From Elusimicrobiota bacterium (GTDB taxonomy: Bacteria > CG03 > SLGR01 > PWQF01): 20,398 nucleotides of DNA. The position numbers were made by a program, and so were the translations under genes. Of this stretch, positions 6,578 through 14,586 are shown one piece after another. Positions within the stretch are counted from its first letter, which is position 1; each line of letters begins with the position of its first letter. The DNA is taken from positions 1-20,398 of the forward strand of contig PWMP01000122.1 in NCBI GenBank assembly GCA_003558145.1, written 5' to 3'. The notes under the pieces are model-generated. The model was not told the DNA's origin and did no database searches. It saw nothing but the letters and a program-made list of their open reading frames with translations.

Positions 6578-8836
6578 ATGAATCAGAAAGAAACCGAAAA
6601 TTTTAATATAGAAACGAATCAGGTCACTTTTGACCTGGTTGTTGAAGCGCTGTTCCGCTTTAAAGCCGCTTTTGCCGCCGCAAAACTCTATCCCCCTGCA
6701 AGTTCCCCACTCCAAGAGGCAACAAGAAAACTCCATTCGTCTATGGCAAAAATTCTTGGAAAAGCGGAAGTTGTTGAAATTAATGAAGTACGCGGCGAAC
6801 TGTTGATAAACGGAAAACTTCTTAAGCTGTTGCGTTTACGGACGGATAAAAGAGAAACTGTAAAAGCACTGGTGAGGATTCTGGAATCCCTGCACATAAA
6901 AAATATAACTTTTCGCGCCGGTATAACAATGGAAGAACTTTCAGGTTTTGTAGGTTTACTTGCCTGCCGGGAAAATGTTGGCTTTGGATTGGTTATGGAT
7001 GAAAGTATGAAACAAAAGGGTATAGAACACATAAAAGTTAACGAGCGCATATATAGACCTGTCGGCAGTGATGATATGGTAATAGATGGCGCTAAAGACC
7101 ATTTTGAAAAGAACAGGGGATCTCTTGATGAGCTTATGAGAGTTCTTGAAGAAATAAACGAACTGCAGTTTTCTGCTTCCGGCGGCACAATAAAGGATGA
7201 GACAAAAATTAAAATCGCTGAAAAGATATTTTCCCTGAAGCCGGAATTCCTGTCTAAATTTTTAAACAACAGCAAAAACAGCAAGGAAAAAATACAAAAA
7301 GAAGTTTATTCTTCTATGACACAGCCGCAACTTAAGGAATCGGTGTACAGGCTCGCAAGCGTCTATAAGTCCTTAAAGTCATCTTCTAATTTAAAACTCG
7401 GGGGCGGACGGCTGGAAAAAATAAGAGATACAGTAAGATTTATGATAGACTGTTTTGAGGATAGGGATATTGCACTTGAAGTCTGTCGGGAGTTCCTGGA
7501 CGGCAACCTTGAAGAATTAGTACCTCTGCCTCCCGGTGAGCAAAAAAACGGTTCTTCGGAATTTGTACAAAAAGCCCGCAATATACTGGAAAAAGACAGC
7601 CTTTTTCTTATAGGGATGGAAACGCGCAGGGAGCTTCCGGAAATATTTAAAGGGCTGGAAGCTGCCGGAGAAAAAGGGCTTATGAAAGAACTTGTAGAAA
7701 AGATTGCCGAAGACATACAGGCAGATACTTTATCGGTTCGCAGCAGCGCTGTTGATCTATTAAAAGAACTTTACCCGGTATTTGACTTGAGCTCCAGTAA
7801 TCTTTTTGAAACGCTGTTTGTTATATTGCGAGAACAATCAGGAAAAGAGCGTGACCCTCTGATATATGAGAATGTTTTGGCAATGCTTTTGAAAAAAACT
7901 CAAAAGTACATTCGGCAGCAGGAATACGGGAAAGCTTTGCCGATAATAAGCAATTATTCAGAACATGCCGCTCAGAAAATTCCGGAGTTTGCAAAAAGGC
8001 CTGAATATGCTGAGAAATTCCTCAAAATGTTTTCCGAAAGTGATGCCTCCGAGTTACTTATTCAGGAATTGGGATCTTCAGAAACGGAAAGAAGAAGACA
8101 GGTGTATGAACTGGTTTCAAAAATAGGCAAATTTATTGTTCCGGGTCTGGTTGAAAGAATAAAGGAATATGAAAATTACAGCCAGCGAGCATACCTGACT
8201 TCCCTTTTGAAAGAAATAGGAGAAGATGCCGTGTCGTATATGGCTGAGGAGATTAGCCGGGAAACTTCAACAGCAAAGCTTAAAAGGCTTGTCCAGGTGC
8301 TTCCTTCTGTTGATAGCGCTAGCCTGGCTTTTGAATATCTTAAAAAAGCGATAAATCACCCTGACAGGAGGATAAGGGTAGAAGCGGTTCTGACTCTTCC
8401 GCGGATACGTTCCGAAGATGACAGGAAAGGCAGATTTCTTATGAGAAGCATCAGGGATCGGGATGACCTGGTGAAAAGAGAAGCAATCAAGATGCTGGGA
8501 GAGCTTGAGTATGAGCCTGCAGTAAAAGAACTTATTGATATTATTTCTCCGTCTTCTATTTCCTCAAAACAACAGTCCGATATGATTCGCCAGGCGGCTT
8601 GCATGGCCCTTGCTTCCATAGGTGACAGGAGGGCAGTAGGCCCGCTTATAAGCCTGTTAGATACACCCCCCTGGTATAAGTTCTCACGCAAAACGGGGGG
8701 AGCCATTAAAATATCGGCAATACAGGCCCTGAAGCAATTTTCAGGTAAGGAAGTTGAAAACGCCCTGAAAAAGGCGCTTAAGGATAATGATAAATTTGTG
8801 AGTGCTGCTGCAGAATCAGCCCTTAAAAAGAAATAA
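6578..8836 (+). CDS. HEAT-repeat protein with a conserved N-terminal domain
   Basis: This is a 752-residue soluble protein with no signal peptide or membrane segment. Residues 15-165 form a distinct domain: FRFKAAFAAAKLYPPASSP, then GELLINGKLLK and ITFRAGITMEELSGF. I have the impression this region recurs in large regulatory proteins of deltaproteobacteria and similar groups, where an 'LYPPxxP' segment, a 'LLxNG' hairpin and a 'ITFxxGxTxEEL' helix occur together. The middle is helical and charged. From about residue 596 to the end there are clear HEAT/PBS-lyase-like repeats: DRRIRVEAVLTLPRI, RDDLVKREAIKMLGEL, MIRQAACMALASIGDRRAVGPL and VSAAAESALKK. Such repeats form a superhelical protein-binding scaffold. 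It starts directly after the receiver gene, so a shared signalling role is likely. No enzymatic activity can be assigned. Confidence 0.85.
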   Translation: MNQKETENFNIETNQVTFDLVVEALFRFKAAFAAAKLYPPASSPLQEATRKLHSSMAKILGKAEVVEINEVRGELLINGKLLKLLRLRTDKRETVKALVRILESLHIKNITFRAGITMEELSGFVGLLACRENVGFGLVMDESMKQKGIEHIKVNERIYRPVGSDDMVIDGAKDHFEKNRGSLDELMRVLEEINELQFSASGGTIKDETKIKIAEKIFSLKPEFLSKFLNNSKNSKEKIQKEVYSSMTQPQLKESVYRLASVYKSLKSSSNLKLGGGRLEKIRDTVRFMIDCFEDRDIALEVCREFLDGNLEELVPLPPGEQKNGSSEFVQKARNILEKDSLFLIGMETRRELPEIFKGLEAAGEKGLMKELVEKIAEDIQADTLSVRSSAVDLLKELYPVFDLSSSNLFETLFVILREQSGKERDPLIYENVLAMLLKKTQKYIRQQEYGKALPIISNYSEHAAQKIPEFAKRPEYAEKFLKMFSESDASELLIQELGSSETERRRQVYELVSKIGKFIVPGLVERIKEYENYSQRAYLTSLLKEIGEDAVSYMAEEISRETSTAKLKRLVQVLPSVDSASLAFEYLKKAINHPDRRIRVEAVLTLPRIRSEDDRKGRFLMRSIRDRDDLVKREAIKMLGELEYEPAVKELIDIISPSSISSKQQSDMIRQAACMALASIGDRRAVGPLISLLDTPPWYKFSRKTGGAIKISAIQALKQFSGKEVENALKKALKDNDKFVSAAAESALKKK

Positions 8837-8854
8837 AATATTGCATCTTTCGTA

Positions 8855-11131
8855 ATGAAACAAACTACCAAAAAAAACTCAGCCAGGGTGGACGCCCGTG
8901 AAAAAGTCCGGGGGCAGACAAGGTTTATAGACGATATTCCTGTTTACGGCATGCTGGAAGCAGCCACCGTGAGAAGCCCGGTCTGCCACGGTAAAATAAA
9001 AGAGTTTAAAAATATTGATAAGATAAAAAAAATGCCCGGGGTAAGGGCTGTCGTCAGCGCTGCGGATATTCCCGGGGAAAACTGCGTACCTTTTGTTAAA
9101 AATGACTATCCTTGCCTTGCCGGTGTTGGAGAGGATGTAAAGTTTTACGGGCAGGCTGTCTCACTTGTAGCCGCAGATACCCGTCAGCAGGCGCAGCGGG
9201 CCGCACGCGCTGCTGAACTGCTGATAGAAGAGTATCCTGCTGTTTACGATCCCGTAGAGGCGATGACTCCCGATGCCGTTTACATAGGAGGAGAGGATAA
9301 CATACACTCTTCATTCAGAATAAGAAAGGGTAATGTTGACAAGGGATTCAAAGAAGCCGATATAATCGTAGAAAAAGTCTACACAACAGCCCACCAGGTT
9401 CACTGCTATCTTGAAAACCAGGGAATAACAGCCGTTCCCGGCCCGTCTTCATCCGTAATAGTTTCAGGCTCTATGCAGTGCCCGTTTTACGTGCATAACG
9501 CGCTTGTAAGGGTTCTTGGGCTTCCGTATTCAAAGGTTCGTGTTATTCAGACCCCTACCGGGGGGGGGTTCGGCGGCAAGGAGGATATGCCTTCAATTCT
9601 GGCTGCCCATGCGGCCCTTCTGGCGCTTAAGACGGGCCGGCCGGTCCGGCTTGTATATGACCGGGAAGAAGACTTTCATTCCATGTCAAAAAGACATCCC
9701 TCCAGGACAAGAATAAAATACGGCGCATCTTCAGACGGAAAAATAACAGCCTGCCAGGCAGAGTACATAGTTAATGGAGGAGCCTACTGCACGCTGTCTC
9801 CTATTGTGGCCTGGAGGGGCCTGGTTCACGTTGCGGGGCCATATGACATAGCAAATGTTATGGTGGATTCTTACGCAATGGCCACCAATACTGTTCCGTG
9901 CGGAGCGCTGAGGGGTTTCGGGCAGCCTCAGGTGAATTTTGCCAACGAATCGCTGATTGACGAGCTTGCCGAAAAACTTGATATGGATCCCGTTGAACTC
10001 CGCAGAAAAAACCTGCTTAAAACCGGTTCCCAAACAGCTACCGGCCAGGTAGTAGGGGAAAGCTGCGGAATGGAAGAAAGCCTGCAAAAAGCGCTCCAAA
10101 GAAGCTCTTTTAAACTTCACAGGGGCAGCGATAAGGGAACACTAAAGAAGGGAATGGGTATTTCCACCACTTTTTACGGCGTCGGGCTCGGCGCGGAAGG
10201 AAAATACTTTGCTAAGGCCGGAGCCCAGGTTTACGTTAAGGAGGACGGGTCCGTTGTCGTGGCCGTTGGCAACGTTGAAATGGGCCAGGGAGCCCTTACG
10301 GTCTTTAACAGGATTTGCGCAGATACGCTTGGATGCAGTTACGATATGGTTGAGATACTGGAGCCGGATACGACCAGGGTGCCTGATTCCGGCCCTACTG
10401 TTGCCTCAAGGGCCACTATGGTTGGGGGCAGGGCAGTTATGGACGCAGCTTCGCGGATAAGGGATATACTTAAGAGAGCCGCCGCCGTCAAACTGGGGAC
10501 TGACGAAAACCGGGTAGAGATAAAAGGCGGAAAATATTGTTCTCCCGATGGAGAAATGGATTATGTGGATGTTGTGAATGAGGCCTACCGTACAAGGCAG
10601 CAGGTGGCTGCGCAGGGCTGGTACACTGTAAAAGATGTTTCATTTGACCCTGAAACCGGAATGGGAAACTCCTATCCTGTTTATACTTTCTCAACAAACA
10701 TAGCTGAGGTTGAGGTCGATACAGAAACGGGACAGGTTAGGGTAAGCAGCTTTACGGCTGCCCACGATATAGGCAAAGCGATACATTATCCGTCGGCGGA
10801 GGGGCAGATACATGGAGGTACGGTACAGGCAATAGGCTATGCTCTTTATGAAAATCTTGTCCTTGAGAACGGAAAAATAATTAATCCCTCTTTCACCGGA
10901 TATACGATACCTACTTCTCTGGACGTTCCTGATGTAGATGCAATAATAGTTGAATCTCCCTACAGCGAGGGGCCGTTTGGCGCAAAAGGACTGGGTGAAC
11001 CTCCCATGGTGGGCCCGGCTGCGGCTATTATGAACGCTGTATATGATGCCTGCGGGGTCAGGATAAGAAAAACCCCGGGCCTGCCCGAAGATATACTTGA
11101 AGGCTTAAAAAAGGCATCCGTAGAAAGTTAA
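8855..11131 (+). CDS. Xanthine-dehydrogenase-family molybdenum hydroxylase, large (Mo-cofactor) subunit
   Basis: This 758-residue subunit carries the molybdopterin site of a three-subunit hydroxylase. The small N-terminal domain (REKVRGQTRFIDDI, then AATVRSPVCHGKI) is followed by the Mo-binding domains. Residues equivalent to the bovine xanthine oxidase active site are visible: Glu243 in GGGFGGKED (Glu802), Arg353 in LRGFGQPQ (Arg880) and Glu715 in GLGEPPM (Glu1261, the catalytic base). The Glu/Arg pair favours a purine-type heterocycle over an aldehyde. HQVHCYLENQG corresponds to the Gln767 region, and GNVEMGQGALT is also typical. There is no in-frame UGA and no sign of selenocysteine. No good Shine-Dalgarno precedes the ATG, and the gene lies 18 bases after the HEAT gene. 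A run of nine G (9560-9568) encodes the GGG of the cofactor loop. Confidence 0.93.
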   Translation: MKQTTKKNSARVDAREKVRGQTRFIDDIPVYGMLEAATVRSPVCHGKIKEFKNIDKIKKMPGVRAVVSAADIPGENCVPFVKNDYPCLAGVGEDVKFYGQAVSLVAADTRQQAQRAARAAELLIEEYPAVYDPVEAMTPDAVYIGGEDNIHSSFRIRKGNVDKGFKEADIIVEKVYTTAHQVHCYLENQGITAVPGPSSSVIVSGSMQCPFYVHNALVRVLGLPYSKVRVIQTPTGGGFGGKEDMPSILAAHAALLALKTGRPVRLVYDREEDFHSMSKRHPSRTRIKYGASSDGKITACQAEYIVNGGAYCTLSPIVAWRGLVHVAGPYDIANVMVDSYAMATNTVPCGALRGFGQPQVNFANESLIDELAEKLDMDPVELRRKNLLKTGSQTATGQVVGESCGMEESLQKALQRSSFKLHRGSDKGTLKKGMGISTTFYGVGLGAEGKYFAKAGAQVYVKEDGSVVVAVGNVEMGQGALTVFNRICADTLGCSYDMVEILEPDTTRVPDSGPTVASRATMVGGRAVMDAASRIRDILKRAAAVKLGTDENRVEIKGGKYCSPDGEMDYVDVVNEAYRTRQQVAAQGWYTVKDVSFDPETGMGNSYPVYTFSTNIAEVEVDTETGQVRVSSFTAAHDIGKAIHYPSAEGQIHGGTVQAIGYALYENLVLENGKIINPSFTGYTIPTSLDVPDVDAIIVESPYSEGPFGAKGLGEPPMVGPAAAIMNAVYDACGVRIRKTPGLPEDILEGLKKASVES
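9560..9568 (+). repeat. G9 homopolymer inside the Mo-subunit gene
   Basis: Nine consecutive G residues encode three Gly codons (GGG GGG GGG) of the conserved PTGGGFGGKE cofactor-binding loop. Runs of this length are slippage-prone in replication and in sequencing. The reading frame is intact here, since the full protein downstream matches the family. Confidence 0.9.
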
Positions 11132-11139
11132 AGTAAGTT

Positions 11140-11613
11140 ATGAATATTTCTTTTATTTTAAACGGCAATAAAGTAAATATAGATACAGATCCTTTGAAGT
11201 CACTTCTTCGCGTTCTTAAAGAAGATCTTGACGTCGTAAGCGTAAAAGAAGGGTGCAGCAGGGGAGAATGCGGGACCTGTACGGTACTGCTGGACGGCCG
11301 GCCTGTAACATCCTGCATGGTTGCAGCCGGGCAGCTCAGGGGCCGGGAAGTAGTCACACTGGAAGGCCTTGAGAATAAGAGGGAGATTAAGGTTATACAG
11401 GATTCTTTTGTGGAATCGGGTTCGGTTCAGTGCGGTTTCTGTATACCCGGGTTTATTATTGCCGCATATGTACTGCTGAAGGAGAACCTGTCCCCGTCAA
11501 GGGACGAAATAAGAGAAGCTGTTTCGGGCAATATATGCCGCTGTACGGGTTACACTAAAATAATTGACGGTGTGGAAAAAGCTGCGGAAATTTTAGGCCA
11601 AAAAAATGAGTGA
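11140..11613 (+). CDS. Xanthine-dehydrogenase-family 2Fe-2S subunit
   Basis: This 157-residue electron-transfer subunit carries electrons from the Mo site to the FAD subunit. The N-terminal plant-type ferredoxin domain binds one [2Fe-2S] cluster through Cys39, Cys44, Cys47 and Cys59 (CSRGECGTC and PVTSC). The C-terminal helical domain binds the second through Cys98, Cys101, Cys133 and Cys135 (QCGFCIPGF and NICRCTGY). Length and spacing match CoxS/XdhC-type subunits. The start lies eight bases after the large-subunit stop, and its end overlaps the FAD-subunit start by eight bases. The order Mo, Fe-S, FAD differs from the FAD-first or Fe-S-first orders of many cox/xdh operons. Confidence 0.96.
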   Translation: MNISFILNGNKVNIDTDPLKSLLRVLKEDLDVVSVKEGCSRGECGTCTVLLDGRPVTSCMVAAGQLRGREVVTLEGLENKREIKVIQDSFVESGSVQCGFCIPGFIIAAYVLLKENLSPSRDEIREAVSGNICRCTGYTKIIDGVEKAAEILGQKNE

Positions 11614-12433
11614 ATATATAGTTCCTGAAGAGATAAGGCAGATAAGGGAGCTTTCAAGAGGAAAGGCAGCGTATTTTCTTGCCGGCGGTACGGATTTAAT
11701 GGTAATGAAAAAGGAGTACCAGACAGACGAGCGGCGGTGGATAGATATATCACAGTTGAAAGAACTTAAGGGAATAGAGGAAAAAGAAGGTTTTATAGAA
11801 ATAGGGGCTCTTACTACAATGTCCCGTATAGTTTCCAGTGAGTTAGCGGGAAGATATGCGCGCTGTCTTGCGCTGGCGGCCTCGCAGATGGGCTCGCCTC
11901 TTATAAGAAATCTTGCTACCGTAGGCGGCAATATAGCCAATTCAAATCCTGCCGGCGATACAATACCCGCGCTGTATGCCCTGGATGCTGTTTTAGTACT
12001 TACAGAAGGAGAAAGCACCAGGAATGTTCCCGCCGATGAATTCTGTACGGCGGCGGGCGAGAATATTCTGCGGCCCGGAGAAATAATATGCGCGGTAAAA
12101 ATACCTGTCCATGAAACGCTGAGCAGCGGTTTTATTAAGCTTGGCAGCCGCGCCGCACTTGCAATTTCAAAAGTTTCGGTGGCGGCCGCGTGGATTATGA
12201 GCGGTAAAAAAATTGAAAAGATAAGAATAGCAATGGGGGCGGTAGGCCCGAAAGCGCTAAGAGCAAAAAGAACCGAAATACTTTTAAGGGGTGAAGAACT
12301 GACACAGGACCTGCTTGAACGCGCGGCCCATACGATAGCTTTTGAATGCAGCCCCATAGATGATTTCAGGTCAAAGGGCGATTACCGGGCTTTGATGACG
12401 GGAGTTCTGCTTAAAAGGATATTGACTTCCTGA
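11606..12433 (+). CDS. Xanthine-dehydrogenase-family FAD-binding subunit
   Basis: This 275-residue subunit binds FAD and passes electrons to NAD or another acceptor. It has the VAO/CO-dehydrogenase flavoprotein signatures: YFLAGGTDLMV near residue 30, and IRNLATVGGNIANSNPAGDTIPAL in two parts around residues 105-125 (VGGNIANSNPAGD contacts the flavin pyrophosphate). These are followed by the CO-dehydrogenase flavoprotein C-terminal domain (IAMGAVGPKALRAKRTE). The ATG at 11606 overlaps the end of the 2Fe-2S gene by eight bases, which indicates translational coupling and 1:1 stoichiometry. The length is normal for the family. Confidence 0.95.
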   Translation: MSEYIVPEEIRQIRELSRGKAAYFLAGGTDLMVMKKEYQTDERRWIDISQLKELKGIEEKEGFIEIGALTTMSRIVSSELAGRYARCLALAASQMGSPLIRNLATVGGNIANSNPAGDTIPALYALDAVLVLTEGESTRNVPADEFCTAAGENILRPGEIICAVKIPVHETLSSGFIKLGSRAALAISKVSVAAAWIMSGKKIEKIRIAMGAVGPKALRAKRTEILLRGEELTQDLLERAAHTIAFECSPIDDFRSKGDYRALMTGVLLKRILTS

Positions 12434-12452
12434 AGCGGGAAAGGGGATATAT

Positions 12453-12797
12453 ATGAAAAGATACAAGATAAGGATTGAGGAAGGAGAGGAGTTGATCAGG
12501 ATACTTGAAGAGAAACTTGAAAAATTAGGAATAAAAGAAGCTTTTATAGTTTCGCTTGCGGGAGCGCTAAGTAAATTTGCGCTGATAACAATAGACAACA
12601 GTTCTACTGAAATTCCGCCCGGCCATTTTGAAACCGAGTTTAACGAGAAGGCTGAAATTTCCGGAAGCGGCTTTGTTAAAAACGGGAGAGCACATATCCA
12701 TGCCTGCTGCGGCAGGGAGGGAGGGCAGGCCCTGTGCGGCCATCTCGTTGAAGGTAAGGTTACTTATTTTGTAGACGTAGGACTTATAGCTGGATAA
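12453..12797 (+). CDS. PPC/DUF296-domain protein
   Basis: This 114-residue protein has a single PPC (DUF296) domain, the fold also found in plant AT-hook proteins and in free-standing bacterial and archaeal homologs that form trimers. The signature is the GRAHIHACCG stretch with His81 and His83, followed by the GHL motif at 96-98 and a C-terminal TYFVDVGLI strand. In several bacterial homologs the His cluster binds metal. No DNA-binding AT-hook is present, and no function is established for this type. AAGGGG at 12441-12446 is a good ribosome binding site for the ATG at 12453. It lies 19 bases after the molybdenum-hydroxylase genes and 24 before pgi. Confidence 0.85.
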   Translation: MKRYKIRIEEGEELIRILEEKLEKLGIKEAFIVSLAGALSKFALITIDNSSTEIPPGHFETEFNEKAEISGSGFVKNGRAHIHACCGREGGQALCGHLVEGKVTYFVDVGLIAG

Positions 12798-12821
12798 AAT
12801 TAAGAAAGAGGATAAACAAAA

Positions 12822-14060
12822 ATGATTGAGCTGAATTACGACAATTGTATTGATACGAATATCGGTAAAGAAGGAATCAGTGAGGATAAATTTGAGACGC
12901 TCGCCGGCCAGGCTGCCGAATGCCTGGAGGAATACAAAAAATCGCCTCCCGGATTCATGAATCTGCCTTTCCGTTTCGGGGAGGCCGAAAAAATAATGAA
13001 AGAAGCCGGGAAATACAAAAATTTCAAAAATATAGTAATACTCGGTATAGGGGGGTCCGCATTGGGAAACACTACGCTTAACGATGCCTTAAATCATCCT
13101 TACCATAACATAGCAGAAGGCAGAAAAACACCGAGGTTTTTTGTGCTCGACAATTCGGATCCTTCACGTACTGAGGCACTTTCTCAGGTCATAGACCCAA
13201 AAGAAACTCTTTTTGTTGTAATAACCAAGTCGGGAACCACGGCGGAAACGCTTGCTAACTTTTTTCACTTCCTTAAACTTCTAAAAGACAGTGTTGAAAA
13301 CTGGAAGGAAAACCTTGTGTTTATTACCGGTTCAAAGGGTTTTTTACGGGAATTCTCGGACATGCATGGAATAAAGACATTTCCCGTGCCTGAAGATGTC
13401 GGAGGAAGATACTCGGTCCTTTCGGAAGTAGGGCTCTTTCCCGCCGCCGTCAGCGGCATAAACATAATGTCCCTTCTGGAGGGAGCGGCGGACGCGGCGG
13501 AAAACGAGCACGTTCCTGTCAATTACGCGGCTCTTCAGTGCTATTTTTACAGAAAATCAAAAAACATAAATGTCTTTATGCCGTATTCCAGCCGTCTGGC
13601 AAGCGCAGCCGACTGGTTTTGTCAGCTATGGGCCGAATCACTGGGAAAAAAGGAAAGCAGCGGACCCACGCCTGTAAAAGCCGTTGGGGCAACGGACCAG
13701 CACAGCCAGATTCAGCTTTATATGGAAGGACCCCGGGACAAGGTTATAACTTTCTTGGGCGTAGAAGAAGGTATGCCTGAATTGAAACTTGACTTTGAGG
13801 GCCACTTTCTGAACGGAAAATCAATCCGGCAGCTTTTTAAAGCGGAAGAGAAAGGAACAGCAGGAGCCCTTGCACAGGCAGGAATTCCCAATATGACGTT
13901 TAAAATACCTGAAATTAACGCATATAACGTAGGGGAACTTCTGTACCAGCTTGAAGTATCCTGCGCCGTCGCCGGAAAACTACTGAAAGTTAACCCGTTT
14001 GATCAGCCCGGTGTGGAGGCGGGGAAAAAACTGTCTTACAAGATATTGGAGGAGGGTTAA
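12822..14060 (+). CDS. pgi: Glucose-6-phosphate isomerase
   Basis: This 412-residue enzyme interconverts glucose-6-phosphate and fructose-6-phosphate in glycolysis and gluconeogenesis. It belongs to the short bacterial form (about 410-450 residues) rather than the 550-residue E. coli form. Two SIS-type sugar-phosphate-binding domains are visible: GIGGSALGN near residue 77, and TKSGTTAET at 135-143, which holds the phosphate loop. Catalytic elements are Arg196 (GGRYSVLSEVG, which also supplies the active-site Glu), His294 (DQHSQ) and Lys402 (QPGVEAGKK). AGAGGA at 12807-12812 serves the ATG at 12822. The next gene starts two bases after the stop. Confidence 0.95.
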   Translation: MIELNYDNCIDTNIGKEGISEDKFETLAGQAAECLEEYKKSPPGFMNLPFRFGEAEKIMKEAGKYKNFKNIVILGIGGSALGNTTLNDALNHPYHNIAEGRKTPRFFVLDNSDPSRTEALSQVIDPKETLFVVITKSGTTAETLANFFHFLKLLKDSVENWKENLVFITGSKGFLREFSDMHGIKTFPVPEDVGGRYSVLSEVGLFPAAVSGINIMSLLEGAADAAENEHVPVNYAALQCYFYRKSKNINVFMPYSSRLASAADWFCQLWAESLGKKESSGPTPVKAVGATDQHSQIQLYMEGPRDKVITFLGVEEGMPELKLDFEGHFLNGKSIRQLFKAEEKGTAGALAQAGIPNMTFKIPEINAYNVGELLYQLEVSCAVAGKLLKVNPFDQPGVEAGKKLSYKILEEG

Positions 14061-14062
14061 GA

Positions 14063-14515
14063 ATGAGGTATCTTTCAGGACGGGAGGCAATTAAGTTTTT
14101 AACGGATACAGTATACGAAAAGAAACAGGTCAATAAACATACGGTGGACCTTACTGCGGACTGTATCTATAAAATAGCCCCCGGAGCTCGCCTTGATTTC
14201 GGAGGCGGCGAGTTTAGTCCCGCTCCTCGCAGGGCTCTCAAGCCTAAACTTAATAAGCCGTCAGACGAATACGGGTGGTGGCAGCTTAAAAAGGGAATGT
14301 ATATGGTAAGATACAACGAGATGCTTAAAATTCCGCCGCGTCACAAGGCTTTTATCGAACCGAACCTGCGCCTTCTTAAAAGCGGAGTGATTCATCCCAG
14401 CGTCACAATTGAAGAAAGCGGAGAAATACTGCTGCCCTTAATGTGCATAGAGGATACGCACATAAAGGAGAATGCGAGGATAAGCTGTCTTAGAATGATA
14501 AAGGAAAAAGAATGA
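14063..14515 (+). CDS. dUTPase/dCTP-deaminase-fold protein, probably not a standard catalyst
   Basis: This 150-residue protein has strand and turn patterns of the trimeric dUTPase/dCTP deaminase fold: HTVDLTADCIYKI, GARLDFGGGEF, WWQLKKGMYMVRYNEMLKIP, HKAFIEPNLRLLKSGV and a final HIKENARISCLRMI strand. Archaeal-type relatives carry an RSS triad in the FIEPNLRLL position and a DPGYxG motif in the following segment. Here these read NLR and TIEESG, so the usual phosphate-binding and water-activating residues are missing. It may have a regulatory or structural role or act on another substrate. A strong GGAGGAGGG (14048-14056) lies inside the end of pgi. Its last bases overlap the next open frame by four (ATGA). 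Confidence 0.65.
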   Translation: MRYLSGREAIKFLTDTVYEKKQVNKHTVDLTADCIYKIAPGARLDFGGGEFSPAPRRALKPKLNKPSDEYGWWQLKKGMYMVRYNEMLKIPPRHKAFIEPNLRLLKSGVIHPSVTIEESGEILLPLMCIEDTHIKENARISCLRMIKEKE

Positions 14516-14570
14516 ATCCGAAAAAATTCAAAAAAGGAAAACACGTTTATACTGATTGGGGAGGGGGTGT

Positions 14571-14579
14571 AAAGGAGGT
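14571..14579 (+). promoter_or_regulatory. Strong Shine-Dalgarno (AAAGGAGGT)
   Basis: This is the fullest anti-Shine-Dalgarno match in the window, placed seven to eight bases before an in-frame GTG at 14587. It lies inside the longer open frame that begins with ATG at 14512. Such a strong site is more likely to mark the true start of the DUF3467 gene than to be incidental codons. Confidence 0.65.
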
Positions 14580-14586
14580 TAAAAAA

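Noticed and set aside
8855..11131. Selenium-dependent molybdenum hydroxylase with selenocysteine
   Set aside because: There is no in-frame UGA and no SECIS-like context. Labile selenium cannot be judged from sequence alone.
11593..12357. 254-residue open frame on the minus strand
   Set aside because: It is antisense to the FAD-subunit gene, is rich in Ser and Ile with no recognisable domain, and is explained by codon bias of the real gene.
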